A program made the position numbers and the translations under genes. Below are positions 42,035 through 49,775 of a DNA stretch of 52,155 nt, piece after piece. Source of the stretch: Streptomyces albidoflavus (GTDB taxonomy: Bacteria; Actinomycetota; Actinomycetes; Streptomycetales; Streptomycetaceae); contig NZ_JOII01000035.1 of assembly GCF_000719955.1 (NCBI RefSeq), positions 1 to 52,155 on the forward strand. Direction: 5' to 3'. The notes beneath the pieces are model-generated. The model was not told the DNA's origin and searched no databases. It was given only the letters and a program-made list of their open reading frames with translations. Position 1 is the first letter of the stretch, and each line of letters begins with the position of its first letter.

Positions 42035-42796
42035 ATGGGCAGGAGCCGCAGAACGATTCCGGAGGAGCTTCTGCTGCTCGCTCTGGACCCGGCCACGGGT
42101 ACCACAGCGCAGCCGCAGTCGCTCGACCTCGGTCTGGCCGGAGCACAGCTAGTGGAGCTGGCGCTGGCCGGACGTATAGCCCCGGACGGGGATCGTATCG
42201 CCGTGGTCGTACCACGGCCGACCGGAGATCCGACACTGGACTCCGCACTGGAGCTGCTGCGCAGACGCGGCGCGCCGGTGCGGGCCGTGCACTGGATCGG
42301 CGGGCCCCGGCTGGGGCTGCGCCAGACCTATCTCTCGCATCTGGAACGGTGCGGCATGGTGCATGCCGTCGAGGGCCAGATGTGCGGGGTGCTGCCGACG
42401 ACGCGCTACCAGGCGACGGAGTCGGCGGTCAGCCGGGAGATCAGAGCCCGGCTGGACAACGCGATCCGCACCGGCGTCCCGCCGGACCCGCGGACCGCGG
42501 CGCTCGCCGCACTGGCCCACGCGGTCGGTCTCGGCAAGCACCTGTACCCGGGGAACGAGGGGCGCTCCTCGCGCTCCCGCCTCCGGGACCTCATCAGGCA
42601 CGACCCGATGGGCGGACTCGTGGCGCACGCCGTGATGGACGTCCAGAACGGCGCGGCGACCCCGCCACGCCGCGGGGGTGCTCCGGCGGTGCGCCCGGCC
42701 CACGGGCCACGCACCCCGGAACCGGCGGCCGGCCCCGGGCACCACGCCCCGGTCCAGCCTCACCGCTCGACGATGGCCCGCGCCGCGGCCCACTGA
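42035..42796 (+). CDS. GPP34 (GOLPH3-like) phosphoprotein
   Basis: 253 residues from ATG 42035 behind GGGGAGG. Typical family pattern: RTIPEELLLLALDPATG, the all-helical GLAGAQLVELALAGRI, LDSALELLRRRGAP and the late TRYQATESAVSREIRARL and AALAALAHAVGLGKHLYPG. Eukaryotic GOLPH3 binds phosphatidylinositol-4-phosphate; bacterial members in actinomycetes are of unknown role. A Pro/Ala tail ends the protein. Confidence 0.9.
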   Translation: MGRSRRTIPEELLLLALDPATGTTAQPQSLDLGLAGAQLVELALAGRIAPDGDRIAVVVPRPTGDPTLDSALELLRRRGAPVRAVHWIGGPRLGLRQTYLSHLERCGMVHAVEGQMCGVLPTTRYQATESAVSREIRARLDNAIRTGVPPDPRTAALAALAHAVGLGKHLYPGNEGRSSRSRLRDLIRHDPMGGLVAHAVMDVQNGAATPPRRGGAPAVRPAHGPRTPEPAAGPGHHAPVQPHRSTMARAAAH

Positions 42797-42857
42797 GAGC
42801 GACAGCGCACCGAGCACCACAACCGAAGAGCAGGACCCCAGTGCGCCGTACCGCCAC

Positions 42858-42886
42858 GCCGCCGCCCGACCCGGTCGGGCGGCGGC
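42858..42886. terminator. Terminator of the GPP34 gene
   Basis: Perfect 13-base stem around the loop CCG, 62 bases after the stop. Confidence 0.8.
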
Positions 42887-43087
42887 CCCTGAACCGGTCC
42901 GGGAGCCGCGAGGTGGCCGCGCGGGGTGGCGGGAGGACGTCCGGACGACGCCTCCGACCGTCACCCCGCGCGGCCGTGCGCGCGAGGGGGCCGGAGCATA
43001 CCGGCCGGGGGCCGGACGGACACGCTGGGCCACCGTACGGATACGGCATCGGCCATTTCCCAGCGCTGGCCGGGCCGTTGGTGGCAC

Positions 43088-43103
43088 TCTGCTGAACAGC
43101 AGA
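43088..43103. promoter_or_regulatory. Inverted repeat TCTGCT-GAAC-AGCAGA
   Basis: Perfect 6-base arms 58 bases before the XRE start; candidate autoregulatory operator. Confidence 0.45.
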
Positions 43104-43161
43104 TAAGCAGAACCCGCCAGGCCCTGCCCCGCAGGGCCCGCAGCCGGAGGTGCACGTATCC

Positions 43162-44019
43162 GTGGCGTCCAGTGTCAACCCCACCGTCAGGCGCCGCCGC
43201 CTGGGTCAGGAGCTGCGCAGGCTCCGCGAGCTCAAGGGCATGACCGCCGAGCAGGTCGCCGAACGCCTCCTGGTCTCGCAGTCGAAGATCAGCCGCCTGG
43301 AGAACGGCCGCCGCTCGATCAGCCAGCGTGACGTACGTGACCTCTGCGGCGTCTACGAGGTCGAGGACCACCGCATCGTCGACTCGCTGATGCAGATGGC
43401 CAAGGACTCGCGCCAGCAGGGCTGGTGGCACAGTTTCGGCGACATCCCCTACAGCGTCTACATCGGGCTGGAGACCGACGCGGCCTCGCTGCGCGCTTAC
43501 GACCCGCAGGTCGTACCGGGTCTGCTCCAGACCCGGCCGTACGCGGAGGCGCTGATCCGGGGTGCCATCCCGGAGATCAGCCCGGCCGACGCGGAGAAGC
43601 GCGTCCAGGTGCGGATGCGCCGCCAGGACCGGGTCTCCTCGCCGGAGAACCCGCTGCGGCTGTGGACGGTGATGGACGAGGCGGCGCTGCACCGGGCGGT
43701 GGGCACGCCGGAGGTCATGAAGGAGCAGCTGGAACATCTCGTGCAGATGTCGGAGCTGCCGCACGTGACCGTCCAGGTCATTCCGTTCTCGACCGGCGCC
43801 CATCCCGGACTCAACGGCCAATACGCGATTCTGGAGTTCCCGGACTCGACCGATTCCAGCGTCGTCTACATCGAAGGCGTCACCAGCGATCTGTACCTGG
43901 AGAAGTCGAACGACGTGCAGAAGTACAGCGTCATGTACGAACATCTGCGGGCACAGGCACTGAACCCGGAAGACTCGCGCGACTACATCGCGAAGATGGC
44001 CCGCGAGCACGGCGGCTGA
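43162..44019 (+). CDS. XRE regulator with DUF5753 domain (WhiJ-like)
   Basis: 285 residues from GTG 43162 with GGAGG eleven bases upstream (GTG 43150 lies on top of that site). HTH: ELRRLRELKGMTAEQVAERL, VSQSKISRLENGRRSI. The long C-terminal DUF5753 domain has GWWHSFGDIPYSVYIGLE, QVVPGLLQTRPYAEAL, RRQDRV, DEAALHRAVG, VQVIPFSTGAHPG and VVYIEGVTSDLYL. Such regulators are abundant in Streptomyces and act with a small DUF397 partner, encoded downstream here; several influence development. Target operator unknown. Confidence 0.93.
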   Translation: MASSVNPTVRRRRLGQELRRLRELKGMTAEQVAERLLVSQSKISRLENGRRSISQRDVRDLCGVYEVEDHRIVDSLMQMAKDSRQQGWWHSFGDIPYSVYIGLETDAASLRAYDPQVVPGLLQTRPYAEALIRGAIPEISPADAEKRVQVRMRRQDRVSSPENPLRLWTVMDEAALHRAVGTPEVMKEQLEHLVQMSELPHVTVQVIPFSTGAHPGLNGQYAILEFPDSTDSSVVYIEGVTSDLYLEKSNDVQKYSVMYEHLRAQALNPEDSRDYIAKMAREHGG

Positions 44020-44434
44020 CCGCGAACTCCGCTCGCCCCCGCCACTTTCTCGGCCGTTTCCCGAACCGTTTACCGCACGCCGTCCGGCAGGTACGCATCT
44101 GCCGGGCGGCGTCGGCGTGTTCGCGGGTGTCGCCGCAGGCGGGAACGGGTGCCGGGGCGGCTCTTCCCAGTGGCCTGAATTACCCTGTCGGCAGAAACCA
44201 GGGTTTATTCCGCGGTTTCGCTCAAATGCGCGTACCCGCGAAGTGTGCGCACGGACGATACACGTTCCTTCACCTCTCCCGGCGGTGAACCGGGTAAATT
44301 GCCTTCAGTCGGGTGACTGGCTTCTGCTCCGGACGATGTCGGCGAGTAGCGTCAACGACGTCATCGGGACCGGTGACACTCCCCGGCCACTCGGCCGGCG
44401 GAACTGCACATCCACCGCCTGAACCGGAGCAATC
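44020..44434. other. 415-base gap between XRE/DUF5753 and DUF397 genes
   Basis: Contains a terminator (44078-44111); the rest has no convincing gene. A 101-codon frame inside has no ribosome site. The length means DUF397 is probably expressed from its own promoter. Confidence 0.55.
44078..44111. terminator. Terminator of the XRE/DUF5753 gene
   Basis: 13-base stem CGCCGTCCGGCAG / CTGCCGGGCGGCG with one G-T pair and an 8-base loop. Confidence 0.75.
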
Positions 44435-44644
44435 ATGGCTATTCACCAGGGTGCGACCACCGACTGGACCAAGTCCTCCTACTCCACCGGGAACGGCGCC
44501 TGCGTCGAGGTGAAGTCCCCCGTCGTGGCGTCCATCGCCGTGCGTGACTCGAAGGTCGTCCAGGGACCGGCGATCGGCTTCGCCGCGAACTCCTGGAACG
44601 CCTTCGTCGCCGGGGTCGGCCGGGGGAACTTCGACCTCGTGTGA
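44435..44644 (+). CDS. DUF397 small protein
   Basis: 69 residues from ATG 44435 with GGAGC. Family pattern: TDWTKSSYSTGNGACVEVKS, IAVRDSK, and the ending FAANSWNAFVAGVGRGNFDL (the usual W-x-x-F-x-x-x-[VL]). DUF397 proteins interact with XRE/DUF5753 regulators and are thought to act as their antagonists or ligands, like toxin-antitoxin-style partners. The partner gene is 415 bases upstream with a terminator between. Confidence 0.93.
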   Translation: MAIHQGATTDWTKSSYSTGNGACVEVKSPVVASIAVRDSKVVQGPAIGFAANSWNAFVAGVGRGNFDLV

Positions 44645-44741
44645 CCCGGCCGCCCACGTGCGGCACCTACGGCCCTCTCGACTGGATCGCCGTCCCGGCC
44701 GAGGGGGCTTTCCCCTGCCCCGGCCCGGAACCCCGCGCCCG

Positions 44742-45857
44742 TCACGCCCGCGGGTACCGGGTGAGCCAGCCGGGCGAGGCGCCCTCGGGCCCGTGCAGGG
44801 CGGCGCCGTGGGTCATCTCCAGCGCGAAGTCGTCGGCCAGCTCCAGCACGGTGGCCCGTCCCTCCAGCTCGGCCAGCCAGGCCGGCGGCAGCGCCGTCTC
44901 GCCGTGCAGCGCGCCGAGCAGCCCGCCGCAGACCGCCCCGACCGCCGGCGAGGGCCCGCCGTGGCGCACCGCGAGCCGCAGCCCCTGGGAGACGTCCTCG
45001 CAGACCAGGGCCGCGTACAGGGCGGCCGCGAGGACCCCTTCGGCCCCGCCGCCCCCGGCCAGCTCCTCGACCAAGGCGGGGTCGGGCGGCCCCTGGCGCA
45101 CCCCGTGGACGGCGGCGCGCAGCGCCTCGCCGACCTCCTCGCCGCCGGGCTGTTCGGCGGCGAGGGCCAGCACCCGGCCGGTCGCGGTCTCCAGGGGTTC
45201 GCCGCGGGCCGCGCCGTGCACCAGCAGGGCGTACGCCCCGGCCGCGAGCCGGGCCGCCGGGTGCCCGTGGCTCTGCGCGGCGCACTCCAGGGCCAGTTGG
45301 AGGACGAGCCCCGGGTCCCAGCCGACCAGCAGCCCGAACGGCGCCGACCGGGTCAGCGCCCCCGGCCCGCGCTCCCCCGGATTCCGTACGGCCTCCAGAG
45401 TGCCCATCCCCCGGTCCCCGAACCCGGAGAGGCAGCTGCGCTCCGGCCCGCGCCTGCTGTACAGCCACTCCTGCCGCGCCAGCCAGCCGTCACCGGTACG
45501 CCGTTCGTCGGGGCCCCAGTCGGACTGGGTGGCGGCCCAGCGCCGGTAGGCGAGGTGGACGTCGGTCGGCGGGTGCCAGGCTCCGGTGTCGCGGCGTACC
45601 TGGGCGCGGATCAGGCCGTCCACGGTGAAGAGGCTGAGCTGCGTGTGAGCGGTGACGGCCCCCCGCCGCCCGTACGCCTCCCCGGGCCCGGCCGGACCCT
45701 CGTCGCCGCAGGCCTCCCGTACCGCCGCGGCGCCGAGCCCGGCGAGCGGCGCCCCGAGGGCGTCGCCGAGCGCCGCGCCGAGCAGCGTCCCGCGCACCCG
45801 GCTCCGGAAGTCCTGCTGCTCCGCCCGCCCCCAGACGGTCCCGACAGCCGTGCCCAC
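44742..45857 (-). CDS. ADP-ribosylglycohydrolase (DraG) homologue, apparently catalytically dead
   Basis: 371 residues from GTG 45857, five bases after GGGAGGG; GTG 45875 is an alternative. The DraG fold is clear: RGTLLGAALGDALGAPLAGL at the start, LFTVDGLIRAQVRRDTGAWHP, CAAQSHGHPAARLAAGAYAL and CGGLLGALHGE. But the metal-binding TDDT/TDNT motif reads TAHT, and the C-terminal GD(S/T)D(S/T) reads GPSPA. Both dinuclear-metal Asp clusters are therefore lost, so it should not hydrolyse ADP-ribose. It may still bind ADP-ribosylated proteins or ADP-ribose. A STAND ATPase gene precedes it by 165 bases on the same strand. Confidence 0.88.
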   Translation of the reverse strand: MGTAVGTVWGRAEQQDFRSRVRGTLLGAALGDALGAPLAGLGAAAVREACGDEGPAGPGEAYGRRGAVTAHTQLSLFTVDGLIRAQVRRDTGAWHPPTDVHLAYRRWAATQSDWGPDERRTGDGWLARQEWLYSRRGPERSCLSGFGDRGMGTLEAVRNPGERGPGALTRSAPFGLLVGWDPGLVLQLALECAAQSHGHPAARLAAGAYALLVHGAARGEPLETATGRVLALAAEQPGGEEVGEALRAAVHGVRQGPPDPALVEELAGGGGAEGVLAAALYAALVCEDVSQGLRLAVRHGGPSPAVGAVCGGLLGALHGETALPPAWLAELEGRATVLELADDFALEMTHGAALHGPEGASPGWLTRYPRA

Positions 45858-46022
45858 GGCATCCCTCCCGTCCACCGTCCTACCGTTCCGCTTACGCCTC
45901 GTCCCGCACTGTAATTGACCGGAGGTGAGCGGACGGGGGCGAAAGCGGTATGTGAACGGTCGTCCTGGTGGCGGGGTTTGAGGGGGTGGGGGTGGGTCTG
46001 GGGTGCCGGGGGCTGGGCCGGT

Positions 46023-48764
46023 TCACCAGCCCGCGCTGGTCCCCCCGTGGCCCCAGGAGCTGTCGCTGCGCCCCCAGGAGGTGGCGTCCGGGGTCTCCGG
46101 CGCCGGGGCGGTCTGCTCCCCCTCACTCGCGGCCTCGTACGCGCGGGCCCACTCCTCGGCCAGCTCCCGGACCCGCTCGTCGTCCGGCTCGATCCGCAGC
46201 GCCCGGTCGAAGTCCTGGAGCGCGCGCTCGGACTCCCCGTGGGCGGCACGGGCCTGGGCCCGCAGGACGTACGGCCGCGCCAGCCGGCCCCCGGTGGCCG
46301 CGACCGCCTCGTCGTACTCCGCGAACTCCGCCTCGCACGCGCCCTGTTCGTGGTGGATCTCGGCCAGCCGCAGCCGGGCCCAGAGGTAGTCGGGCTTGCC
46401 GCTCAGGGCGTGGCGGAGGTCGGCGACGGCGGCTTCGGTGTCGCCGAGGGCGTGGTGGGCCATGGCGCGGCCCCCGTACGCCCAGAGGTAGCCGGGGTCG
46501 GCGGCGATGGCGTCGCCGAAGGCGGCGACGGCGGCGGTGTGCTCGCCCGCCCTGCGGTGGATCTCGGCGCGTTCGCCGATGACGACGGCCGGGTCCTGGG
46601 CGAGTTCGGCGGCGCGGGCGAGGTCGGCGAGGGCGGCTTCGCGGTCGCCCAGGGAGTCGTGGGCGCGGGCCCGCTTGAGGAGCGCCCAGAAGTGGCCGGG
46701 GCGGGCACCGAGCGCCTGGTCGAGGTCGGCGACGGCCGCCTCGGGCAGGCCGAGGGAGAGGTGCGCGGAGGCGCGCGAGACGAGGGTGCCCGGGTCGCCG
46801 GGGGCGAGGCCGAGGGCCTGGCCGAGCAGGGTGACGGCCTCCTCGAACTGGCCGAGGTGGCGGCGGGTCTCCCCGCGTTCGCGGGTCAGCCGGGCGAGCG
46901 AAGGCGTGTCGGGTTCCGCCTCGGCGGCGGCGAGGCGGGTCTCGGCCTCGTCGAGGTGGGCGAGGGCCGCCGCGTAGGCGCCGGTCTGGCGGTGGGCGAC
47001 GGCGCGTTCCATGGCGGTCCGCCAGTCGCCCGGACGCAGGGCGTCGAGCCGGTCGTAGTCGGCGAGGGCCTTGGCGAGCGCCCCGGCCTCGCGGTGCAGC
47101 GCCGCCCGCGCGTGCAGCGCCTCGGCGCGGGCCTGTTCGCCGAGGCCCGGCCGGTCGACCAGCAGCCCGGCGAGGCGGGCCCGGCCCTTGGGCCCGTCGT
47201 CCTCGTCCAGGACGGCGAGGCAGTCCGCGCCCCAGCCCCGGGTCGCCGCGTCGCCGTTGTCGCGGCCCGCGTCGGCGAGGGTGCGGGCCCAGCGGCGGGC
47301 GGGGGCGGCGCCGAGACGGGCGGCCGTGGCGCCCTCGGCCAGCAGCTCCGGCAGGGCGGTGGCGGGGTGGGCGCAGAGCCGGTGGTAGGCGGCCTCCAGG
47401 CGGGCGTGGAGCCGGGCCGGGTCGGCCTCGTCGCGCCCGCCGGCCCCGCCCGCCGGCGCGCCGCCCGCCAGTTCCTCGTACCGCCGTTCGTGGAGCGCGG
47501 CGAGGCGCAGGTGGGCGGCGCGCCAGCGGGCGGGGGCGGTGGTGCGGCGCAGGTGGAGCATGGGGGCGCGGACCACGTCGTGGTAGCGCGGGGCGCCCTC
47601 GCGGCCGGAGACGAACGGCAGGGCGGTCAGGTGCGCGAAGAGGGCGGCGGGGTCGCCGGGTTCCTCGGTGGCGGCGGCGCAGACGTCCTCGTCGAGGGTG
47701 CGCGGCAGGGCGCAGGCGAGGGCCGCCTCGCGCTGCTCGGGCGGGGCGTCGCGGCCGAGGAAGCGGTCGACGGCGGTGGCGCCCGCGAGGACGGTGTCGC
47801 CCGGATGGTCGGCCAGGGTCGTGACCAGCACGGGCAGCCCGGCCGACCCCTCCCAGACGGCGCGCCGGGCGTCCTCGTCACGGATGCCCCGCGCGTCGAG
47901 CAGGCGTCCCGTCTCGTTCTCGGTGAGCGGTTCGAGGGCCAGGTGGGCGGCGAGGTCGGGATGGTCGCCCCAGAGCACGGGGTCGGGCCGGTTCCGCCCG
48001 GCGAGGGTCAGCACCAGATTGCCCGGCGCCTCGCCGTACCGGTCGGTGGTGGTCAGGTCGCGCAGCCACGCGTCGAGGAACGGCGCGGTGTTCTCGTACG
48101 TGTCGAAGAACAGGGCGGTCCACGGCACCTCCTCGGCCACCCGCCCCAGCTCGGCGAGGAAGACCGGGCTCAGCGCCGGCAACGGGTCGAGCACCAGCCG
48201 CACATCGTCCTGGTCCCGGAACCGCGCGCTGAGCGAGGCCGCGAACCGGTCCGCCCCGCGCGCCAGCCGCTCCCCGTCCACCACCGGCGCGAACGCCCCC
48301 ACCACCGGCAGCATCCCGGCCCCCACCAGCCCCGCCCGTACCGCCGCGGAACTGACCACCGAGGCCCCGTCCCCCTCCCCGCCGCCCGCGTCGGCCCCGC
48401 TCGCCGCCAACGCCTCGTGCACCCTGCGCCGATGCGCCTCCAGCCGCTTCTCCAGCGCCTTCAACGGCCGCCCCTGCCGGGCGAACTGCTCCGCGACCAC
48501 CGCCATCACCTCGGGCACGCTGTGCACCGAGTCGTCCACGTACGCCGTGAGCGCCCCCCGCCCGACCGCCAGCCGCTCCCACTCCCGCACCAGCGTCGAC
48601 TTCCCGACCCCACCGACCCCGTGCACGTGGAAGAGAAACCGGTGCGTGGGATCGGAGGGCGCCCCGTCCAGATTCCGCGCGAACAGCTCGATCTCCTGCT
48701 CCCGCCCGACGAAGGCACCTTGCCTGCGCCGACGGATGAGGTCCTGGAGGGAGGGGCGGGACAT
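46023..48764 (-). CDS. STAND ATPase with TPR array
   Basis: 913 residues from ATG 48764 with GGGGGA. N-terminal lead LQDLIRRRRQGAFVGRE, P-loop GVGGVGKST at 49-57, Walker B LFFDTYEN, and a hydrophobic stretch around 140-165 (AGLVGAGMLPVVGAFAPVV). From about residue 480 to 870 there are at least eight TPR units (AEALHARAALHREAGALAKAL; GQFEEAVTLLGQALGLAP; LGLPEAAVADLDQALGARP; LGDTEAAVADLRHAL; ESERALQDFDRALRIEPDD). No output domain is fused. STAND/TPR proteins are sensor switches used in signalling and in phage defence; function here is unknown, and the next gene downstream is the degenerate ADP-ribosylglycohydrolase. Confidence 0.9.
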   Translation of the reverse strand: MSRPSLQDLIRRRRQGAFVGREQEIELFARNLDGAPSDPTHRFLFHVHGVGGVGKSTLVREWERLAVGRGALTAYVDDSVHSVPEVMAVVAEQFARQGRPLKALEKRLEAHRRRVHEALAASGADAGGGEGDGASVVSSAAVRAGLVGAGMLPVVGAFAPVVDGERLARGADRFAASLSARFRDQDDVRLVLDPLPALSPVFLAELGRVAEEVPWTALFFDTYENTAPFLDAWLRDLTTTDRYGEAPGNLVLTLAGRNRPDPVLWGDHPDLAAHLALEPLTENETGRLLDARGIRDEDARRAVWEGSAGLPVLVTTLADHPGDTVLAGATAVDRFLGRDAPPEQREAALACALPRTLDEDVCAAATEEPGDPAALFAHLTALPFVSGREGAPRYHDVVRAPMLHLRRTTAPARWRAAHLRLAALHERRYEELAGGAPAGGAGGRDEADPARLHARLEAAYHRLCAHPATALPELLAEGATAARLGAAPARRWARTLADAGRDNGDAATRGWGADCLAVLDEDDGPKGRARLAGLLVDRPGLGEQARAEALHARAALHREAGALAKALADYDRLDALRPGDWRTAMERAVAHRQTGAYAAALAHLDEAETRLAAAEAEPDTPSLARLTRERGETRRHLGQFEEAVTLLGQALGLAPGDPGTLVSRASAHLSLGLPEAAVADLDQALGARPGHFWALLKRARAHDSLGDREAALADLARAAELAQDPAVVIGERAEIHRRAGEHTAAVAAFGDAIAADPGYLWAYGGRAMAHHALGDTEAAVADLRHALSGKPDYLWARLRLAEIHHEQGACEAEFAEYDEAVAATGGRLARPYVLRAQARAAHGESERALQDFDRALRIEPDDERVRELAEEWARAYEAASEGEQTAPAPETPDATSWGRSDSSWGHGGTSAGW

Positions 48765-48996
48765 GGGTGGGGTCCCCCTGGGGGTTGGGTGGGTGTGGGA
48801 TGGGCTGGGGGTCAGTATGGGCGTTCGGAGAGTGGAGTGGCAGTGGTGTTAAGGGAGTTGGGGGCTTGGTGGGCGGGGGGGGCGGGGTGCGTGAGAACGG
48901 CTGCGGCGGGGACCACCGAGAACTGAAGCCCATCCCCGAACCCCCCACCCCGAAATCCACTGGCCACCCCACCCCCCGCCCCCGCACCCTCTCCCC

Positions 48997-49617
48997 ATGA
49001 CCAACCTGACCAACCCGACCAACCTCCCCCGCCCCACCCACCAGATCCGCGCCCGCCAAACCCCCACCACCGTCACCGTCTACCAGGCGTACCCCCCGTC
49101 CATAGCCCTCCCCGCCGCCCGGGACCAGCGCTTCCCGGCGGCCTGGAAGCGGGACCGGATGACGTGGATCAAGCCGTCGTTCCTCTGGATGATGTATCGC
49201 TCGGGCTGGTCCCGGAAGGAGGGTCAGGAGCGGGTGCTGGCCGTCGAGATCAGCCGGGCGGGGTTCGACTGGGCGCTGGGGCACGCCTGTCTCTCGGCGT
49301 ATCACCCGGGTGTCCATACCGGTCGCGACGGCTGGCGGGAGGCGCTGCGTGGTGCGCCTGCCCGGGTGCAGTGGGATCCCGAGCGGGACTGGCGGCTGCG
49401 GCCGTTGCCCTGGCGGGCGTTGCAGCTCGGGCTGAGCGGGGAGGCGGTGCGGCGGTACGCGGAGGAGTGGCTGGTTTCCGTCGTCGATGTGACGGGGCTG
49501 GCGCACGCCGTGCAGGAGCGGGTGCAGGCCGGGGACGAAGCGGGGGCGTGGGAGCTGCTGCCGGAGGAGCGTGTGTACGTGCCGGAGGGCGGGCTGCCCC
49601 CGTCGTTGGTGGGGTGA
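48997..49617 (+). CDS. DUF4291-family protein
   Basis: 206 residues from ATG 48997. Strong family pattern: TVTVYQAYPPSIALPAAR, FPAAWKRDRMTWIKPSFLWM, MYRSGWSRKEGQERVLAVEI, FDWALGHACLS and VQWDPERDWRLRPLPWRALQ. Soluble, no signal peptide. DUF4291 is widespread in bacteria and fungi; no role is established to my knowledge. Divergent from the STAND ATPase, with about 230 bases between. A GGGGTGAC tandem run surrounds the stop. Confidence 0.9.
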   Translation: MTNLTNPTNLPRPTHQIRARQTPTTVTVYQAYPPSIALPAARDQRFPAAWKRDRMTWIKPSFLWMMYRSGWSRKEGQERVLAVEISRAGFDWALGHACLSAYHPGVHTGRDGWREALRGAPARVQWDPERDWRLRPLPWRALQLGLSGEAVRRYAEEWLVSVVDVTGLAHAVQERVQAGDEAGAWELLPEERVYVPEGGLPPSLVG

Positions 49618-49775
49618 CGGGGTGACGGGGTGTTGGGCCGGATGGTGGGGAGGGAGGTTTCCCGCACTCGTATGAATTTCTGACGACTTGCCGCCGGGGT
49701 GGCGGGCTGCCCGGGTGGGGCCGTGTGCGATGGGCCGACGAGAGCCGGACGGGCGAGTCGAGTGGAGGCGTACGG

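Larger units (their letters stand above)
42797..43161. other. Gap between GPP34 and the XRE/DUF5753 gene
   Basis: No convincing gene in 365 bases. Holds a terminator (42858-42886) and an operator-like repeat (43088-43103) near the next gene. Confidence 0.6.

Noticed and set aside
39977..42796. 939-codon plus-strand frame containing the GPP34 gene
   Set aside because: The first two thirds are antisense to the carboxypeptidase and consist of Ser/Pro-rich shadow translation; only the part from 42035 has a ribosome site and family pattern.
44117..44422. 101-codon frame between the XRE and DUF397 genes
   Set aside because: No ribosome site, no family pattern, and it begins just after a terminator; composition is that of non-coding DNA.
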